Origin: Paracoccaceae bacterium
GTDB taxonomy: Bacteria > Pseudomonadota > Alphaproteobacteria > Rhodobacterales > Rhodobacteraceae
Length of the DNA stretch: 64,000 nt
Assembly (NCBI GenBank): GCA_024742695.1
Contig: JANSXY010000008.1
Coordinates: 1-64,000, forward strand
Direction: 5' to 3'
Part shown: one piece after another, positions 35,107 to 44,552 of the stretch
Layout of the letters: every line of letters starts with the position of its first letter
Position numbering within the stretch: position 1 is the first letter of the stretch
The notes under the pieces: generated by a model
What the model was told of the DNA's origin: nothing
Database searches by the model: none
The model's input: the letters and a program-made list of their open reading frames with translations, nothing else
Position numbers and translations under genes: made by a program

Positions 35107-35949
35107 TCAACCCCAGCGGGCGGCCACCACGCGGTCGCGCCCGTCAAGATCGGGCAGCACCCGGATGTCGCCGAACCCCGCCGCGCGGCACAGCGCGGCC
35201 ACCGCCGATCCCTGCGCGGCGCCGATCTCCAGCAACAGCCGGCCCCCCGGCGCCAGATGTCCGGGCGCGTCCGCCACGATCGCCCGGTAGGCCGCCAGCC
35301 CGTCGCCGCCGGGGCTGAGCGCGGCGGCGGGTTCCCAGTCGCGCACCTCAGGGGCGAGGCCGGCGATCTCGTCCCCGGCGATATAGGGCGGGTTCGACAC
35401 GATCAGGTCGAACGGCCCCGCCACCCCGGCGAACCAGTCGGCCTGCCGCAACTCGGCCCGGTCGGCGACACCCAGCGCGCGGGCGTTGTCCGCCGCGACG
35501 GCCAACGCCGCCGCGCTGATGTCGGTGCCGACCCCGGTCGCGCCGGGACGTTCGGACAGCAGCGTGAGCAGGATGCAGCCGGTCCCGGTGCCAAGATCGA
35601 GAAGCCGGGCGAAGGGTTCTTCCAGCGCCGCGGCGATCAGCGCCTCGGTCTCGGGCCGGGGATCGAGCGTGTCGGAGGTGACGCGGAAGGCCCGCCCCCA
35701 GAACAGCCGCCGGCCGAGGATCTGCGCCACCGGGCGGCGGCGCGCGCGTTCGGCCACGAACCCCTCGAACCGCGCGGCGTCGGCGGCGGCCAACGGTTCG
35801 GCCAGGTGCAGGCTCAGGCGGTCGGGCGCAAGACCCATCGCCTCGGCCAGCAGCAGCCGGGCGTCGCGCGCCGCGCCCTCGATCCCGGCCGCCGTCAGCC
35901 GGGCCACGGCCGCGCGCAACGCTTCGGCCGCCGTCGCCGGCGGCGTCAT
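35107..35949 (-). CDS. prmC: Release factor glutamine methyltransferase (280 aa)
   Basis: The SAM site [18 protein letters not shown], then [19 protein letters not shown] and the catalytic VSNPPYIAG motif identify PrmC (HemK), which methylates the Gln of the GGQ motif in release factors. The N-terminal helical domain ([20 protein letters not shown]) is normal. It overlaps prfA, the gene of its substrate, by 4 bp. Confidence 0.95.
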   Translation of the reverse strand: MTPPATAAEALRAAVARLTAAGIEGAARDARLLLAEAMGLAPDRLSLHLAEPLAAADAARFEGFVAERARRRPVAQILGRRLFWGRAFRVTSDTLDPRPETEALIAAALEEPFARLLDLGTGTGCILLTLLSERPGATGVGTDISAAALAVAADNARALGVADRAELRQADWFAGVAGPFDLIVSNPPYIAGDEIAGLAPEVRDWEPAAALSPGGDGLAAYRAIVADAPGHLAPGGRLLLEIGAAQGSAVAALCRAAGFGDIRVLPDLDGRDRVVAARWG

Positions 35950-37001
35950 GCCTCCATCTCGGCCAGCCGGCGGGCCTGGTCGTCGGCCACCAGCGCGTCG
36001 ATCACCTCGTCCAGATCGCCCTGCATCACCTGATCGAGCCGGTAGAGCGTGAGGTTGATGCGATGGTCGGTCATCCGGCCCTGCGGGAAATTGTAGGTGC
36101 GGATCCGTTCGGACCGGTCGCCCGTGCCGACCTGCGCCTTGCGGTCGGCGGCGCGTTCGGCATCGGCGCGGGACCGCTCCATGTCGTAAAGCCGGGCGCG
36201 CAGCACCGCCATCGCGTTCGCGCGGTTCTGGTGCTGCGACTTCTCGGACGAGGTGACGACGATGCCCGTGGGCACATGGGTGATCCGAACCGCCGAGTCG
36301 GTGGTGTTGACATGCTGGCCGCCGGCGCCGGAGGCCCGCATCGTGTCGATCCGGATGTCGGCGGCGGGAATGTCGATCTCCACCTCCGCCGCCTCGGGCA
36401 GCACCGCGACCGTCGCGGCCGAGGTGTGAATCCGCCCGCCGCTTTCGGTCTCCGGCACACGCTGGACGCGGTGCACGCCGCTTTCGTATTTCAGCCGGGC
36501 GAACACGCCCTCGCCCTCGATCCGGGCCATCGCCTCCTTCACGCCGCCGAGTTCGGTCTCCGCCAGTTCCAGAAGATCGAAGCGCCAGCCATGCGCCTCG
36601 GCGTGGCGCTGGTACATCCGCAGCAGGTCGCCGGCGAACAGCGCCGCCTCCTCGCCGCCGGTGCCGGGGCGGATTTCGAGGATCGCGGGGCGCGCATCGG
36701 CGGCATCCTTGGGCAGAAGCGCCACGCGCAGGCGCTGTTCCATCTCGGGGATCCGCGCCTTCAGCGCCGGGATCTCGTCTTCGGCCAGCGCGCGCATCTC
36801 CGGATCGTCCAGCATCGCCTCGGCCTCGGCCAGGTCGGTGCGGGCCTGCCGCCAGGCGGCGATTTCCGCGACCACCGGCTTCAGGTCGGAATACTCGCGC
36901 GACAGCTCGGCGATCTCCGCCGGCGGCGCGCCGGCCGACAGCTTCGCCTCGAGAAACTCGAAGCGCCGGACGATCTGGTCAAGCTTGTCGGCGGGAAGCA
37001 T
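35946..37001 (-). CDS. prfA: Peptide chain release factor 1 (351 aa)
   Basis: [20 protein letters not shown] contains the GGQ tripeptide that triggers peptide release, and the N-terminal coiled domain ([20 protein letters not shown]) and [20 protein letters not shown] block are standard. RF1 recognises UAA and UAG. The ATG at 37001 is chosen; the upstream frame extension is not conserved. It is translationally coupled to prmC. Confidence 0.97.
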   Translation of the reverse strand: MLPADKLDQIVRRFEFLEAKLSAGAPPAEIAELSREYSDLKPVVAEIAAWRQARTDLAEAEAMLDDPEMRALAEDEIPALKARIPEMEQRLRVALLPKDAADARPAILEIRPGTGGEEAALFAGDLLRMYQRHAEAHGWRFDLLELAETELGGVKEAMARIEGEGVFARLKYESGVHRVQRVPETESGGRIHTSAATVAVLPEAAEVEIDIPAADIRIDTMRASGAGGQHVNTTDSAVRITHVPTGIVVTSSEKSQHQNRANAMAVLRARLYDMERSRADAERAADRKAQVGTGDRSERIRTYNFPQGRMTDHRINLTLYRLDQVMQGDLDEVIDALVADDQARRLAEMEA

Positions 37002-37042
37002 GCGGTTTCCTCTACCCGATGGGCCGGGCAGGTCAAGCGGGC

Positions 37043-37471
37043 TCAGGCACCCAGCGCCGCCAGCCAGCCCTCCACCCGCGCCCGGTTCACGCCCAGGTCG
37101 TCGCGCCCGAAGCGCAGCCGCGCGTGGATGCAGACCTCGGCCCCGTCGGGGCCGCAGAGCGCGGCGGTCGTGTAGTCGGGAAAGCCCCACAGCCGCGACC
37201 GCGTGATCCAGGTGATCCGCCCCTCGGCCGGGCTGCCGGCCAGCACACGGGTGCGCGGCGTCGCCCCGGCCAGCGCCGCGAGCCGGCTCAGCGTGTCGGT
37301 CCCGCCGGGCAGCGGCGGCCGGTCACCGCCCGGCCCCGCCACGTAGCGCCCCGGCCCCGGCACCGCCCCGGCCGGATCGACGTGCCAGCGCGCCGGGTCC
37401 GAGGGCGCCAGCCGCACCCAGGCCGCGCCCGCCGCCACCAGCAGCGCCAGCAGGATCAGCGCGGTCTTCAT
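37043..37471 (-). CDS. DUF1499 family protein (142 aa)
   Basis: An N-terminal hydrophobic segment ([18 protein letters not shown]) is followed by HVDP, the [20 protein letters not shown] block, [20 protein letters not shown] and [20 protein letters not shown], which fit DUF1499. It is probably anchored in the inner membrane with a periplasmic domain. Function unknown. Its start overlaps the agmatinase stop by ATGA, so the two are cotranscribed. Confidence 0.8.
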   Translation of the reverse strand: MKTALILLALLVAAGAAWVRLAPSDPARWHVDPAGAVPGPGRYVAGPGGDRPPLPGGTDTLSRLAALAGATPRTRVLAGSPAEGRITWITRSRLWGFPDYTTAALCGPDGAEVCIHARLRFGRDDLGVNRARVEGWLAALGA

Positions 37472-38436
37472 GGCGCCGCCCGCCGGGTCCAGGCGTACAG
37501 GCAGATCAGCTCCATCGCGACATGCGCGCCCGCCACCGCCGTCGCCCCGGTCGTGTCATAGGGCGGCGACACCTCGACCACGTCGCCGCCGACAAGGTTG
37601 ATCCCGGCCAGGTCGCGCAGGATCGCGGCCGCCTGCCAGCTTGCCAGCCCGCCCCAGACCGGGGTGCCGGTGCCCGGCGCGAAGGCGGGATCGAGCGCGT
37701 CGATGTCGAAGCTGATGTAGCACGGGCCATCGCCGACGATCTCGCGCACCCGGCGCGCGACCTCGGCCGGGCCCAGCCGGTGCACCGCCGGCGCGTCGAT
37801 CACCCGGATGCCGAGGTAGTCGTCGCATTCGGTGCGGATGCCCACCTGCACCGATCGCGCGGGATCGACCACGCCGGTCTTCACCGCCTTGTACATCATC
37901 GTGCCGTGGTCGATCCGCTCCAGATCGTCGTCGGGCCAGAGATCGGAATGGGCGTCGAACTGGATCACCGGCATCGGGCCGAATTTCTCGGCATAGGCCT
38001 TCAGGATCGGCCAGAGAATGAAATGATCTCCGCCCAGCGTCACGCTGCCCGCCCCGGCGGCGAGGATCGTGCGGATATGATCGGTCACGCGGCCCGGAAG
38101 CTCGGCAATCTTCGCGTAGTCGAAGGCCATGTCGCCATAGTCGGCGATCGCCAGCTCTTCCAGCGGGTTGAACCCCCAGCCATAGGGCGGATCGTAGGGT
38201 TGCAGGCTCGATGCCTCGCGGATCGCGCGCGGGCCGAAGCGGGTGCCGGGCCGATGCGTCACCGCCTGGTCGAAAGGGATGCCGGTGACGGCGAGATCGA
38301 CGCCCGACAGATCCTTGGTGTAGCGCCGGCGCAGGAACGAGGGCGCGCCGCCGAAGGCGTTCTCGAAGGCCGCACCCTTCAGATCGGCGCGGGTGAAGGC
38401 GCCGTCGACCTCGTTCTTCGCGTCTTCAAGTGCCAT
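37468..38436 (-). CDS. speB: Agmatinase/ureohydrolase family protein (322 aa)
   Basis: The manganese-binding motifs of the ureohydrolase superfamily are in order: GGDHFI, QFDAHSD, and SFDIDALDPAFAPGTGTPVW. FDQAVTHRPGTRFGPRAIRE near the N-terminus is typical of agmatinases. It probably hydrolyses agmatine to putrescine and urea; a guanidinobutyrase or related activity cannot be excluded. The ATG at 38436 gives the expected length. It heads a two-gene unit with DUF1499. Confidence 0.85.
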   Translation of the reverse strand: MALEDAKNEVDGAFTRADLKGAAFENAFGGAPSFLRRRYTKDLSGVDLAVTGIPFDQAVTHRPGTRFGPRAIREASSLQPYDPPYGWGFNPLEELAIADYGDMAFDYAKIAELPGRVTDHIRTILAAGAGSVTLGGDHFILWPILKAYAEKFGPMPVIQFDAHSDLWPDDDLERIDHGTMMYKAVKTGVVDPARSVQVGIRTECDDYLGIRVIDAPAVHRLGPAEVARRVREIVGDGPCYISFDIDALDPAFAPGTGTPVWGGLASWQAAAILRDLAGINLVGGDVVEVSPPYDTTGATAVAGAHVAMELICLYAWTRRAAP

Positions 38437-38514
38437 CGGTTCCCACCCCCTGCTGCGCCGCGCTGGATCGACCTCGCCAGCTTCGCGGCGCGCCGTCAAG
38501 GTCCGGCGGCGCGG

Positions 38515-39681
38515 TTACCGCGGCAGCGGCAGCGCGCGTTCGACGAGGCGCGCGAAGAACGTGGCGCCGACCGGCGCGGCCTCGTCGTTGAAATCGAAGG
38601 CCGGGTGATGCAGGCCCGCCCCCGGCCCGGTGCCGAGGAACAGGTAGGCGCCCGGCCGCGCCTCCAGCATGTAGGAAAAATCCTCCGCCCCCATCTCGCG
38701 GTCGGCATCATCGACCACGGCCGCCGCGCCCGAGACCTCGCGCGCGACCTCGGCGGCGAAGGCCGCCGGGCCGGGATGGTTCACCAGGGGCGGGTAGCCG
38801 CGTTCGTAGGCGATTTCCGCCGTCACGCCGAAGGCGGCGGCATGGCCGCGCACGATCTCGCGGAACCGCCGTTCGGCGAGGTCGCGGACCTCGGGCGCGA
38901 AGCTGCGGATCGTCGCGGTCAGGAAGGCGTGTTCCGGCACGATGTTCGAGGCGGTGCCGGAATGCACCTGGGTGACCGACAGCACGAATTCGTCGAGCGC
39001 GCGGACGTTGCGCGCCGCGATCGTCTGCAAGCCCTGCACGATGCCGACCAGCGCGACGATCGGATCGACGGTTTCATGCGGCGTGGCGCCGTGGCCGCCG
39101 CGCCCGGTCAGCCGCACGGTCGCGGTATCGACCGCGGCCATCAGCGGGCCGGGATTGGTGTGGAAATGACCCAGCGGCAGGTTCGGCACGTTGTGGATGC
39201 CGTAGACCTCGTCGATCGCGAAGCGATCCATCACGCCTTCGGCCACCATCCGCTCGCCGCCGGCGCCATCCTCTTCGGCGGGCTGGAAGATCAGCGCGAC
39301 GCGGCCGGCGAAATTGCGGGTCTCGGCCAGGTAGCGGGCCGCCCCCAGAAGCATCGCGACATGGCCGTCATGGCCGCAGGCATGCATCCGCCCCGGAACG
39401 GTCGAGGCCCAGTCCGCCCCCGTCGCCTCGTCCAGCGGCAACGCATCCATGTCGGCCCTCAGCCCGATGGTCCGGCCCGGCGCCCGGCCCTCGATCACCG
39501 CGACGATGCCGGTTTCGGCGATGCCCTGATGGATCGCGTCCACCCCGAACGCGCCAAGCCGCTCGGCGATGAACGCGGCGGTCTCGGGGCAGTCGTATTC
39601 CAGCTCCGGGTGCCGGTGCAGATGCCGCCGCCACGCGGTCATCTCGGGGGCGAAATCGGCGATCCTGTTCAGGACGGGCAT
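38515..39681 (-). CDS. M20-family amidohydrolase, hippurate hydrolase-like (388 aa)
   Basis: WRRHLHRHPELEYDCPETAA opens the M20D family. GLRADMDALPLDE, the ACGHDGHVAMLLGAARYL metal-binding motif, FQPAEEDGAGGERMV, the dimerisation domain (VRLTGRGGHGATPHETVDPI) and the C-terminal MGAEDFSYMLEARPGAYLFLG are all present. It cleaves N-acyl amino acids such as hippurate or N-acetyl amino acids; the substrate cannot be told. It is divergent from mazG, with 63 bp between the starts. Confidence 0.88.
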   Translation of the reverse strand: MPVLNRIADFAPEMTAWRRHLHRHPELEYDCPETAAFIAERLGAFGVDAIHQGIAETGIVAVIEGRAPGRTIGLRADMDALPLDEATGADWASTVPGRMHACGHDGHVAMLLGAARYLAETRNFAGRVALIFQPAEEDGAGGERMVAEGVMDRFAIDEVYGIHNVPNLPLGHFHTNPGPLMAAVDTATVRLTGRGGHGATPHETVDPIVALVGIVQGLQTIAARNVRALDEFVLSVTQVHSGTASNIVPEHAFLTATIRSFAPEVRDLAERRFREIVRGHAAAFGVTAEIAYERGYPPLVNHPGPAAFAAEVAREVSGAAAVVDDADREMGAEDFSYMLEARPGAYLFLGTGPGAGLHHPAFDFNDEAAPVGATFFARLVERALPLPR

Positions 39682-39744
39682 CGTGGACTCTCGGGGCTGT
39701 TTCGCACTATCGGGGCACAGAACGCCAAAACCGGGGGCTGCGCA

Positions 39745-40566
39745 ATGACCAACGACGACGCGATCCACGACCCCGGGGGCGGGCTGGACCGGCTGGCGCT
39801 GATCATGGCGCGGCTGCGCGATCCCGAAACCGGCTGTCCCTGGGACATCGCGCAGGATTTCCGCAGCATCGCGCCCTACACGATCGAAGAGGCCTACGAG
39901 GTCGCCGACGCGATCGAACGGCAGGCCTGGGACGAGCTGGCGGGCGAGCTGGGCGATCTGCTCCTGCAGGTCGTCTACCACGCGCGGATGGCCGAGGAGG
40001 CCGGGCATTTCGCCCTGCCCGACGTGGTGCGCGCGATCTCGGACAAGATGGTGGCGCGGCACCCGCATGTCTTCGGCGACGACAGCCGCGACAAGAGCGC
40101 CGAACAGCAAAGCGCCGACTGGGAGGCGATCAAGGCCGCCGAGCGGGCCGGCCAGGCGCAGGCCGGCACGCTGGATGGCGTGGCGGCGGGCCTGCCGGCG
40201 CTCTTGCGTGCGGTAAAGCTGCAAAAGCGCGCCGCCAGGGTCGGATTCGACTGGCCGTCGACCGACGAGGTGATCGACAAGATCGTCGAGGAGGCACGCG
40301 AACTGACGCAGGCGCGCGACCGGCTGACGCAGGCCGAGATCGAGGAGGAATTCGGCGACCTGCTGTTCGTGATGGCCAACCTCGCGCGGCACCTCAAGAT
40401 CGACCCGGAAGCCGCGCTGCGTGGAACGAACGCGAAATTCACCCGCCGTTTCAAGATGATCGAGGCCGAGCTTGCGAAACGGGGCAAACGCCCCGAGGAC
40501 AGCGACCTGGCCGAGATGGACGCGCTGTGGGACGCGGCCAAGGCCGCCGAGAAGGCGGCGCGCTGA
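39745..40566 (+). CDS. mazG: Nucleoside triphosphate pyrophosphohydrolase MazG (273 aa)
   Basis: Two tandem MazG domains are present. The first carries TGCPWDIAQDFRSIAPYTIE then EEAYEVADAI, with the metal-binding E-x-x-E and E-x-x-D pattern (AGELGDLLLQVVYHARMAEE). The second carries VDKIVEEARELTQ-like and EEEFGDLLFVMANLARHLKI blocks. It hydrolyses NTPs to NMPs and can lower ppGpp pools under stress. Full length, single gene. Confidence 0.94.
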   Translation: MTNDDAIHDPGGGLDRLALIMARLRDPETGCPWDIAQDFRSIAPYTIEEAYEVADAIERQAWDELAGELGDLLLQVVYHARMAEEAGHFALPDVVRAISDKMVARHPHVFGDDSRDKSAEQQSADWEAIKAAERAGQAQAGTLDGVAAGLPALLRAVKLQKRAARVGFDWPSTDEVIDKIVEEARELTQARDRLTQAEIEEEFGDLLFVMANLARHLKIDPEAALRGTNAKFTRRFKMIEAELAKRGKRPEDSDLAEMDALWDAAKAAEKAAR

Positions 40567-40628
40567 TGGACCCGGCGACGCGCATGCGCTAACACTCGGT
40601 CGGATCACGCGAACGGGGATCAACGGCC

Positions 40629-42326
40629 ATGTCCGACAGCATCGGCCCCGGCCTGACGACGGCCGGGCCGGAACAGACCACGCCGCGTCCGCGACCGCGG
40701 ATGTCGTCCGGCGAACGGCTGCTGATGGCCCTCGCCGGCACCGTCGCGCTGTTCTGCCTGTTGCCGATCGCCGCCGTGGCGCTGGCCGCCCTGCTTGCGC
40801 AATCCGACACGCTGGCGCATCTTTGGGAGACGGTTCTCCTGCGTTACATGAGTGCGACCGCGCTTCTGGTCGTGATCGTCGCGGCCGGCACCTTCGCCAT
40901 CGGCACCGCCACCGCCTGGCTGGTGGTGATGACCCGGTTCCCCGGCCGCAGGGTGCTGGAGATCATGCTGGTGCTGCCGCTGGCCTTCCCGGCCTACGTG
41001 ATGGCCTATGCCTACACCCACCTGCTGGATCATCCCGGCATCGTGCAGACCGCGCTGCGCGAGGTCATGGGCTGGGGGCCGCGCGACTACTGGTTCCCGG
41101 AAATCCGCTCTCTCGGCGGGGCGGCGGCGATGCTGACGCTGGTGCTTTACCCCTATGTCTACCTGCTCGCCCGGGCCGCCTTCCAGAGCCAGAGCGCGAC
41201 GACCTTCTTCGCCGCCCGCGCGCTGGGTTATACCGCCTGGGGCGCATTCTGGCGCGCCTCGCTGCCGATGGCGCGCCCGGCGATCGCGGCCGGGGTGCTG
41301 CTGGCGACGATGGAGACGATCGCGGACTATGGCACCGTGGCCTTCTTCGGGGTGCAGACCTTCGCCACCGGCATCTACACCAGCTGGTTCTCGATGGCCG
41401 ATCGCGGCGCCGCGGCGCAGCTTGCGCTGGGGCTTCTGAGCTTCGCACTGCTGCTGGCGGCGCTGGAACGCGCGAACCGCGGCCGGGCGGTCTACCACGC
41501 CGGCCGGCGGGTGGAACCGATGACGCCGGTGCCGCTGGCGGGCTGGGCGCGCTGGGGTGCGGTGCTGGCCTGCGGTCTGCCGGTCCTGCTGGGCGCGGTG
41601 CTGCCCGCCGTCGCGCTGCTGGCGATGGGGGTCGATTCGGGGCAGGACCTGTTCGGCCGCCGCTACCGCGGGTTCATCGCCAACTCGCTCACCCTGGCGA
41701 CGGTGGCGGCCATCGTGACGGTGGCGGCGGCCCTGATGCTGGGCACGATCCACCGCACCCGGCCGGGCCGGGCCAGCGCCGCGGCACTCTATACCGCGCG
41801 GCTGGGCTACGCGGTGCCGGGCGGGGTGATCGCGGTGGGGCTGATGGTGCCCTTCGCGGCCTTCGACAACGCGCTCGACGCGCTGATGCGCGACAGCTTC
41901 GGGATCGGCACCGGGCTTCTGGTCACCGGGTCGATCTGGCTTCTGGTCGGGGCCTACATGGTGCGCTTTCTCGCCGCGGCGATCGGCGCCTACGAGGGCG
42001 GCATCGCCGCGGTCAGCCCGAATGTCGATGCCGCGGCGCGGGTGCTGGGCCAGGGGACGCTGGGGATGGTGCGGCGGGTCCACCTGCCGCTCTTGCGGCC
42101 CAGCCTGATGACCGCGGCGCTGATCGTCTTCGTCGACGTGATGAAGGAATTGCCCGCGACGCTGATCATGCGGCCGTTCAACTTCGACACGCTGGCGGTG
42201 CAGGCGCACCGGCTGGCCTCGGACGAACGGCTGGACGGCGCGGCGGTGCCCAGCCTGGTGATCGTCGCCGTTGGCCTGTTGCCGGTGATCCTGCTGATGC
42301 GAACGCTGGGCCGGCGCGACGGCTGA
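40629..42326 (+). CDS. Ferric iron ABC transporter permease, FbpB/SfuB type (565 aa)
   Basis: Two fused permease halves give about twelve transmembrane helices. Each half carries an EAA-like coupling loop (ALGYTAWGAFWRASLPMARP and ARVLGQGTLGMVRRVHLPLL). The double length is typical of FbpB/SfuB iron permeases. It faces the gene for a ferric iron-binding protein on the opposite strand. No ATPase gene (fbpC) is found nearby. It starts 62 bp after mazG. Confidence 0.87.
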   Translation: MSDSIGPGLTTAGPEQTTPRPRPRMSSGERLLMALAGTVALFCLLPIAAVALAALLAQSDTLAHLWETVLLRYMSATALLVVIVAAGTFAIGTATAWLVVMTRFPGRRVLEIMLVLPLAFPAYVMAYAYTHLLDHPGIVQTALREVMGWGPRDYWFPEIRSLGGAAAMLTLVLYPYVYLLARAAFQSQSATTFFAARALGYTAWGAFWRASLPMARPAIAAGVLLATMETIADYGTVAFFGVQTFATGIYTSWFSMADRGAAAQLALGLLSFALLLAALERANRGRAVYHAGRRVEPMTPVPLAGWARWGAVLACGLPVLLGAVLPAVALLAMGVDSGQDLFGRRYRGFIANSLTLATVAAIVTVAAALMLGTIHRTRPGRASAAALYTARLGYAVPGGVIAVGLMVPFAAFDNALDALMRDSFGIGTGLLVTGSIWLLVGAYMVRFLAAAIGAYEGGIAAVSPNVDAAARVLGQGTLGMVRRVHLPLLRPSLMTAALIVFVDVMKELPATLIMRPFNFDTLAVQAHRLASDERLDGAAVPSLVIVAVGLLPVILLMRTLGRRDG

Positions 42327-42333
42327 CGCGAAA

Positions 42334-42358
42334 AGGGGCGCGGCCGGGCCGCGCCCCT
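42334..42358. terminator. Bidirectional terminator between convergent iron-uptake genes
   Basis: AGGGGCGCGGC (42334-42344) pairs perfectly with GCCGCGCCCCT (42348-42358) over a 3-nt loop. AAAA at 42331-42334 gives a U-run in the minus-strand transcript, so it best serves the iron-binding protein gene. It also follows the permease stop by 8 bases. Confidence 0.8.
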
Positions 42359-42380
42359 GTCCCTGCCGCGCGCGGGGCGG

Positions 42381-43406
42381 TTACTTCCAGCCGACCGCGT
42401 TGAAGATCCGCTGCGCCGCCGGCACGTTGCCGGCCACCTCGCTCAGGTCCACCGCGTCGGGCCGGAAGATGCCCAGCGCCGCGACCGAGGGCGACAGCGC
42501 CACGCCGGGCACGGCCGGATACTCGTCATTGCCGGCCGAGAAATACTCCTGCGCCTGGTCGGAGGCGAGATATTCCAGGAACAGCACCGCGTTGTCGCGG
42601 TTCGGCGCATGCGCCGCCACGCCGCCGCCCGACAGGTTCATGTGCGCGCCCTCGGCGTTCTGCGCGGGAAACACCCAGCCGATCCCCGCCATCGCCTCTT
42701 TCGACAGCCCGTCGACATCGGTGCGGATCGCGCGGGCGAAGTAGTAGGTGTTGGAGATCGAGATGTCGCATTCACCCGAGACGAGACCGCGCAGCTGGTC
42801 GGTATCGCCACCCTGCGGCTCGCGCGCGAAATTCGCCACCACGCCCGCGGCCCAGTCCTTCGCCGCGGCTTCGCCGTGGTTCTCGATGATCGCCGAGAGG
42901 AGCGTCTGCGAGTAGACATTGGTCGAGGACCGGTGACAGACCATGCCCTTGTAGGCCGGATCGGCGAGGTCGAGGTAGCTCAGCGGCGGGTTCGGCACGT
43001 CGGCCTTGTCGTAGAAGATGATCCGCGCGCGCTGCGAGAACCCGAACCACTGGTTGTCATCGTCCTGCAGGTAGTCGGGGATCCGGGTTTCCAGCACCGC
43101 GCTGTCGACCGGCTGCAGGATGCCCGCCGCCTTCGCGCGCTGCAGCCGCGAGGTATCGACCGTCATCAGGATGTCGGCGGGCGAATTGACGCCCTCGGCC
43201 TCCATGCGCGCAATCAGCTCGTCGGCATTGCCCTCGATCCGGTTGATCGTGATGCCGGTCGCCTGCTCGAAATCGGTGTAGAGGCGCTCGTCGGTGTCGT
43301 AGTGGCGCGACGAGTAGAGGTTCAGCTCGCCATTTGCATGGGCCGCCGGGGCCAGCACCGCCGCCGCCGTCAGCGCGACCAGCGAGGTCTTCAGGGTCGA
43401 GGTCAT
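42381..43406 (-). CDS. Ferric iron ABC transporter substrate-binding protein (341 aa)
   Basis: A signal peptide (LVALTAAAVLAPAAHA) precedes LNLYSSRHYDTDERLYTDFE, the start motif of FbpA/FutA-type iron-binding proteins. Conserved FSQRARIIFYDKADV and the ligand tyrosines in ISNTYYFARAI follow. It binds Fe(III) in the periplasm and delivers it to the convergent permease. A TTGA-N9-TCAA inverted repeat at 43477-43493, about 70 bp upstream, may be a metal-responsive operator. Confidence 0.88.
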   Translation of the reverse strand: MTSTLKTSLVALTAAAVLAPAAHANGELNLYSSRHYDTDERLYTDFEQATGITINRIEGNADELIARMEAEGVNSPADILMTVDTSRLQRAKAAGILQPVDSAVLETRIPDYLQDDDNQWFGFSQRARIIFYDKADVPNPPLSYLDLADPAYKGMVCHRSSTNVYSQTLLSAIIENHGEAAAKDWAAGVVANFAREPQGGDTDQLRGLVSGECDISISNTYYFARAIRTDVDGLSKEAMAGIGWVFPAQNAEGAHMNLSGGGVAAHAPNRDNAVLFLEYLASDQAQEYFSAGNDEYPAVPGVALSPSVAALGIFRPDAVDLSEVAGNVPAAQRIFNAVGWK

Positions 43407-43476
43407 GGGAAGCTCCGTTTGCGCATTTCCTAGTGTTTTTATCAACTACCACGTCCGACGCGGAAATCAAGCTTTG

Positions 43477-43493
43477 TTGACCGCTTTGCTCAA
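43477..43493. promoter_or_regulatory. Inverted repeat upstream of the iron-binding protein gene
   Basis: TTGACCGCTTTGCTCAA has inverted TTGA/TCAA arms in an AT-rich 164-bp divergent intergenic region between the iron-binding protein and nucleoside hydrolase genes. Iron-uptake genes in Rhodobacteraceae are normally repressed by iron regulators (Fur/Mur, RirA, Irr or IscR type) at palindromes in this position. Which one is involved cannot be determined. Confidence 0.3.
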
Positions 43494-43570
43494 CTTTTTT
43501 GCGCCCCCCGCCGCGGCGCTGGACAAGGCCTGCCGCAGGGGCCAGTCTCGCCTTCGGACAGGAGGGCGCC

Positions 43571-44515
43571 ATGGCACCGCATCCGCGCAAGATCATCATC
43601 GATACCGATCCCGGCCAGGATGACGCGGTGGCGATCCTTCTCGCGCTGGCCAGCCCGGAACTGGACGTGCTGGGGATCACCACGGTCGCCGGCAACGTGC
43701 CGCTGGCGCTGACCGCGCGGAACGCGCGGGTGGTCTGCGAACTGGCGGGGCGCCCCGACGTGCCGGTCTTCGCCGGCTGCGACGCGCCGATGCAGCGCCC
43801 GCTGGTGACGGCCGAACACGTGCACGGCAAGACCGGCCTCGACGGCATCGACCTGCCCGCCCCGAAGATGCCGCTGCAGGACATCCACGCGGTCGAATTC
43901 CTGGTCGAGACGCTGCGCGCCGAACCCGCCGGGGCGGTCACGCTGTGCCCGCTGGGGCCGCTGACCAACATCGCCACCGCGCTCGCCCGCGCGCCCGACA
44001 TCGCGCCGAAGATCGCCGAGATCGTGCTGATGGGCGGCGCCTATTTCGAGGTCGGCAACATCACCCCGGCGGCGGAATTCAACATCTTCGTCGATCCCGA
44101 GGCCGCCGATATCGTGTTCCGCTCCGGCATCAACCTCGTCGTCGTGCCGCTCGACGTCACCCACAAGGCGCTGACGACGCGGCCGCGGGTGGAGGCGTTC
44201 CGCACCCTCGGCACCCCGGTCGGCCACGCCGTCGCCGGCTGGACGGATTTCTTCGAACGCTTCGACATGGCGAAATACGGCAGCCAGGGCGCACCGCTGC
44301 ACGATCCCTGCGTGATCGCCTACCTGCTCGATCCCGGCCTGTTCACCGGCCGGCATGTCAACGTGATGATCGAGACGCGGGGCGCGTTCACCACCGGCAT
44401 GACGGTGGCGGACTGGTGGCGGGTGTCGGGGCGCGAGCCGAACGCGATGTTCCTTGGCGATGTCGAGGCCGAGGGCTTCTACCGGCTGCTGACCGACCGG
44501 ATCGGCCGGCTGTGA
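43571..44515 (+). CDS. Inosine-uridine-preferring nucleoside hydrolase family (314 aa)
   Basis: [20 protein letters not shown] holds the N-terminal calcium-binding Asp cluster of nucleoside hydrolases. [53 protein letters not shown] and [15 protein letters not shown] complete the active site. It cleaves ribonucleosides to base and ribose for salvage. The ATG at 43571 follows GGAGGGCGCC. It stands alone. Confidence 0.92.
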   Translation: MAPHPRKIIIDTDPGQDDAVAILLALASPELDVLGITTVAGNVPLALTARNARVVCELAGRPDVPVFAGCDAPMQRPLVTAEHVHGKTGLDGIDLPAPKMPLQDIHAVEFLVETLRAEPAGAVTLCPLGPLTNIATALARAPDIAPKIAEIVLMGGAYFEVGNITPAAEFNIFVDPEAADIVFRSGINLVVVPLDVTHKALTTRPRVEAFRTLGTPVGHAVAGWTDFFERFDMAKYGSQGAPLHDPCVIAYLLDPGLFTGRHVNVMIETRGAFTTGMTVADWWRVSGREPNAMFLGDVEAEGFYRLLTDRIGRL

Positions 44516-44552
44516 CCTTGCGCGCGCGCTCCGCCCGCCTACCTCTTCGGCC

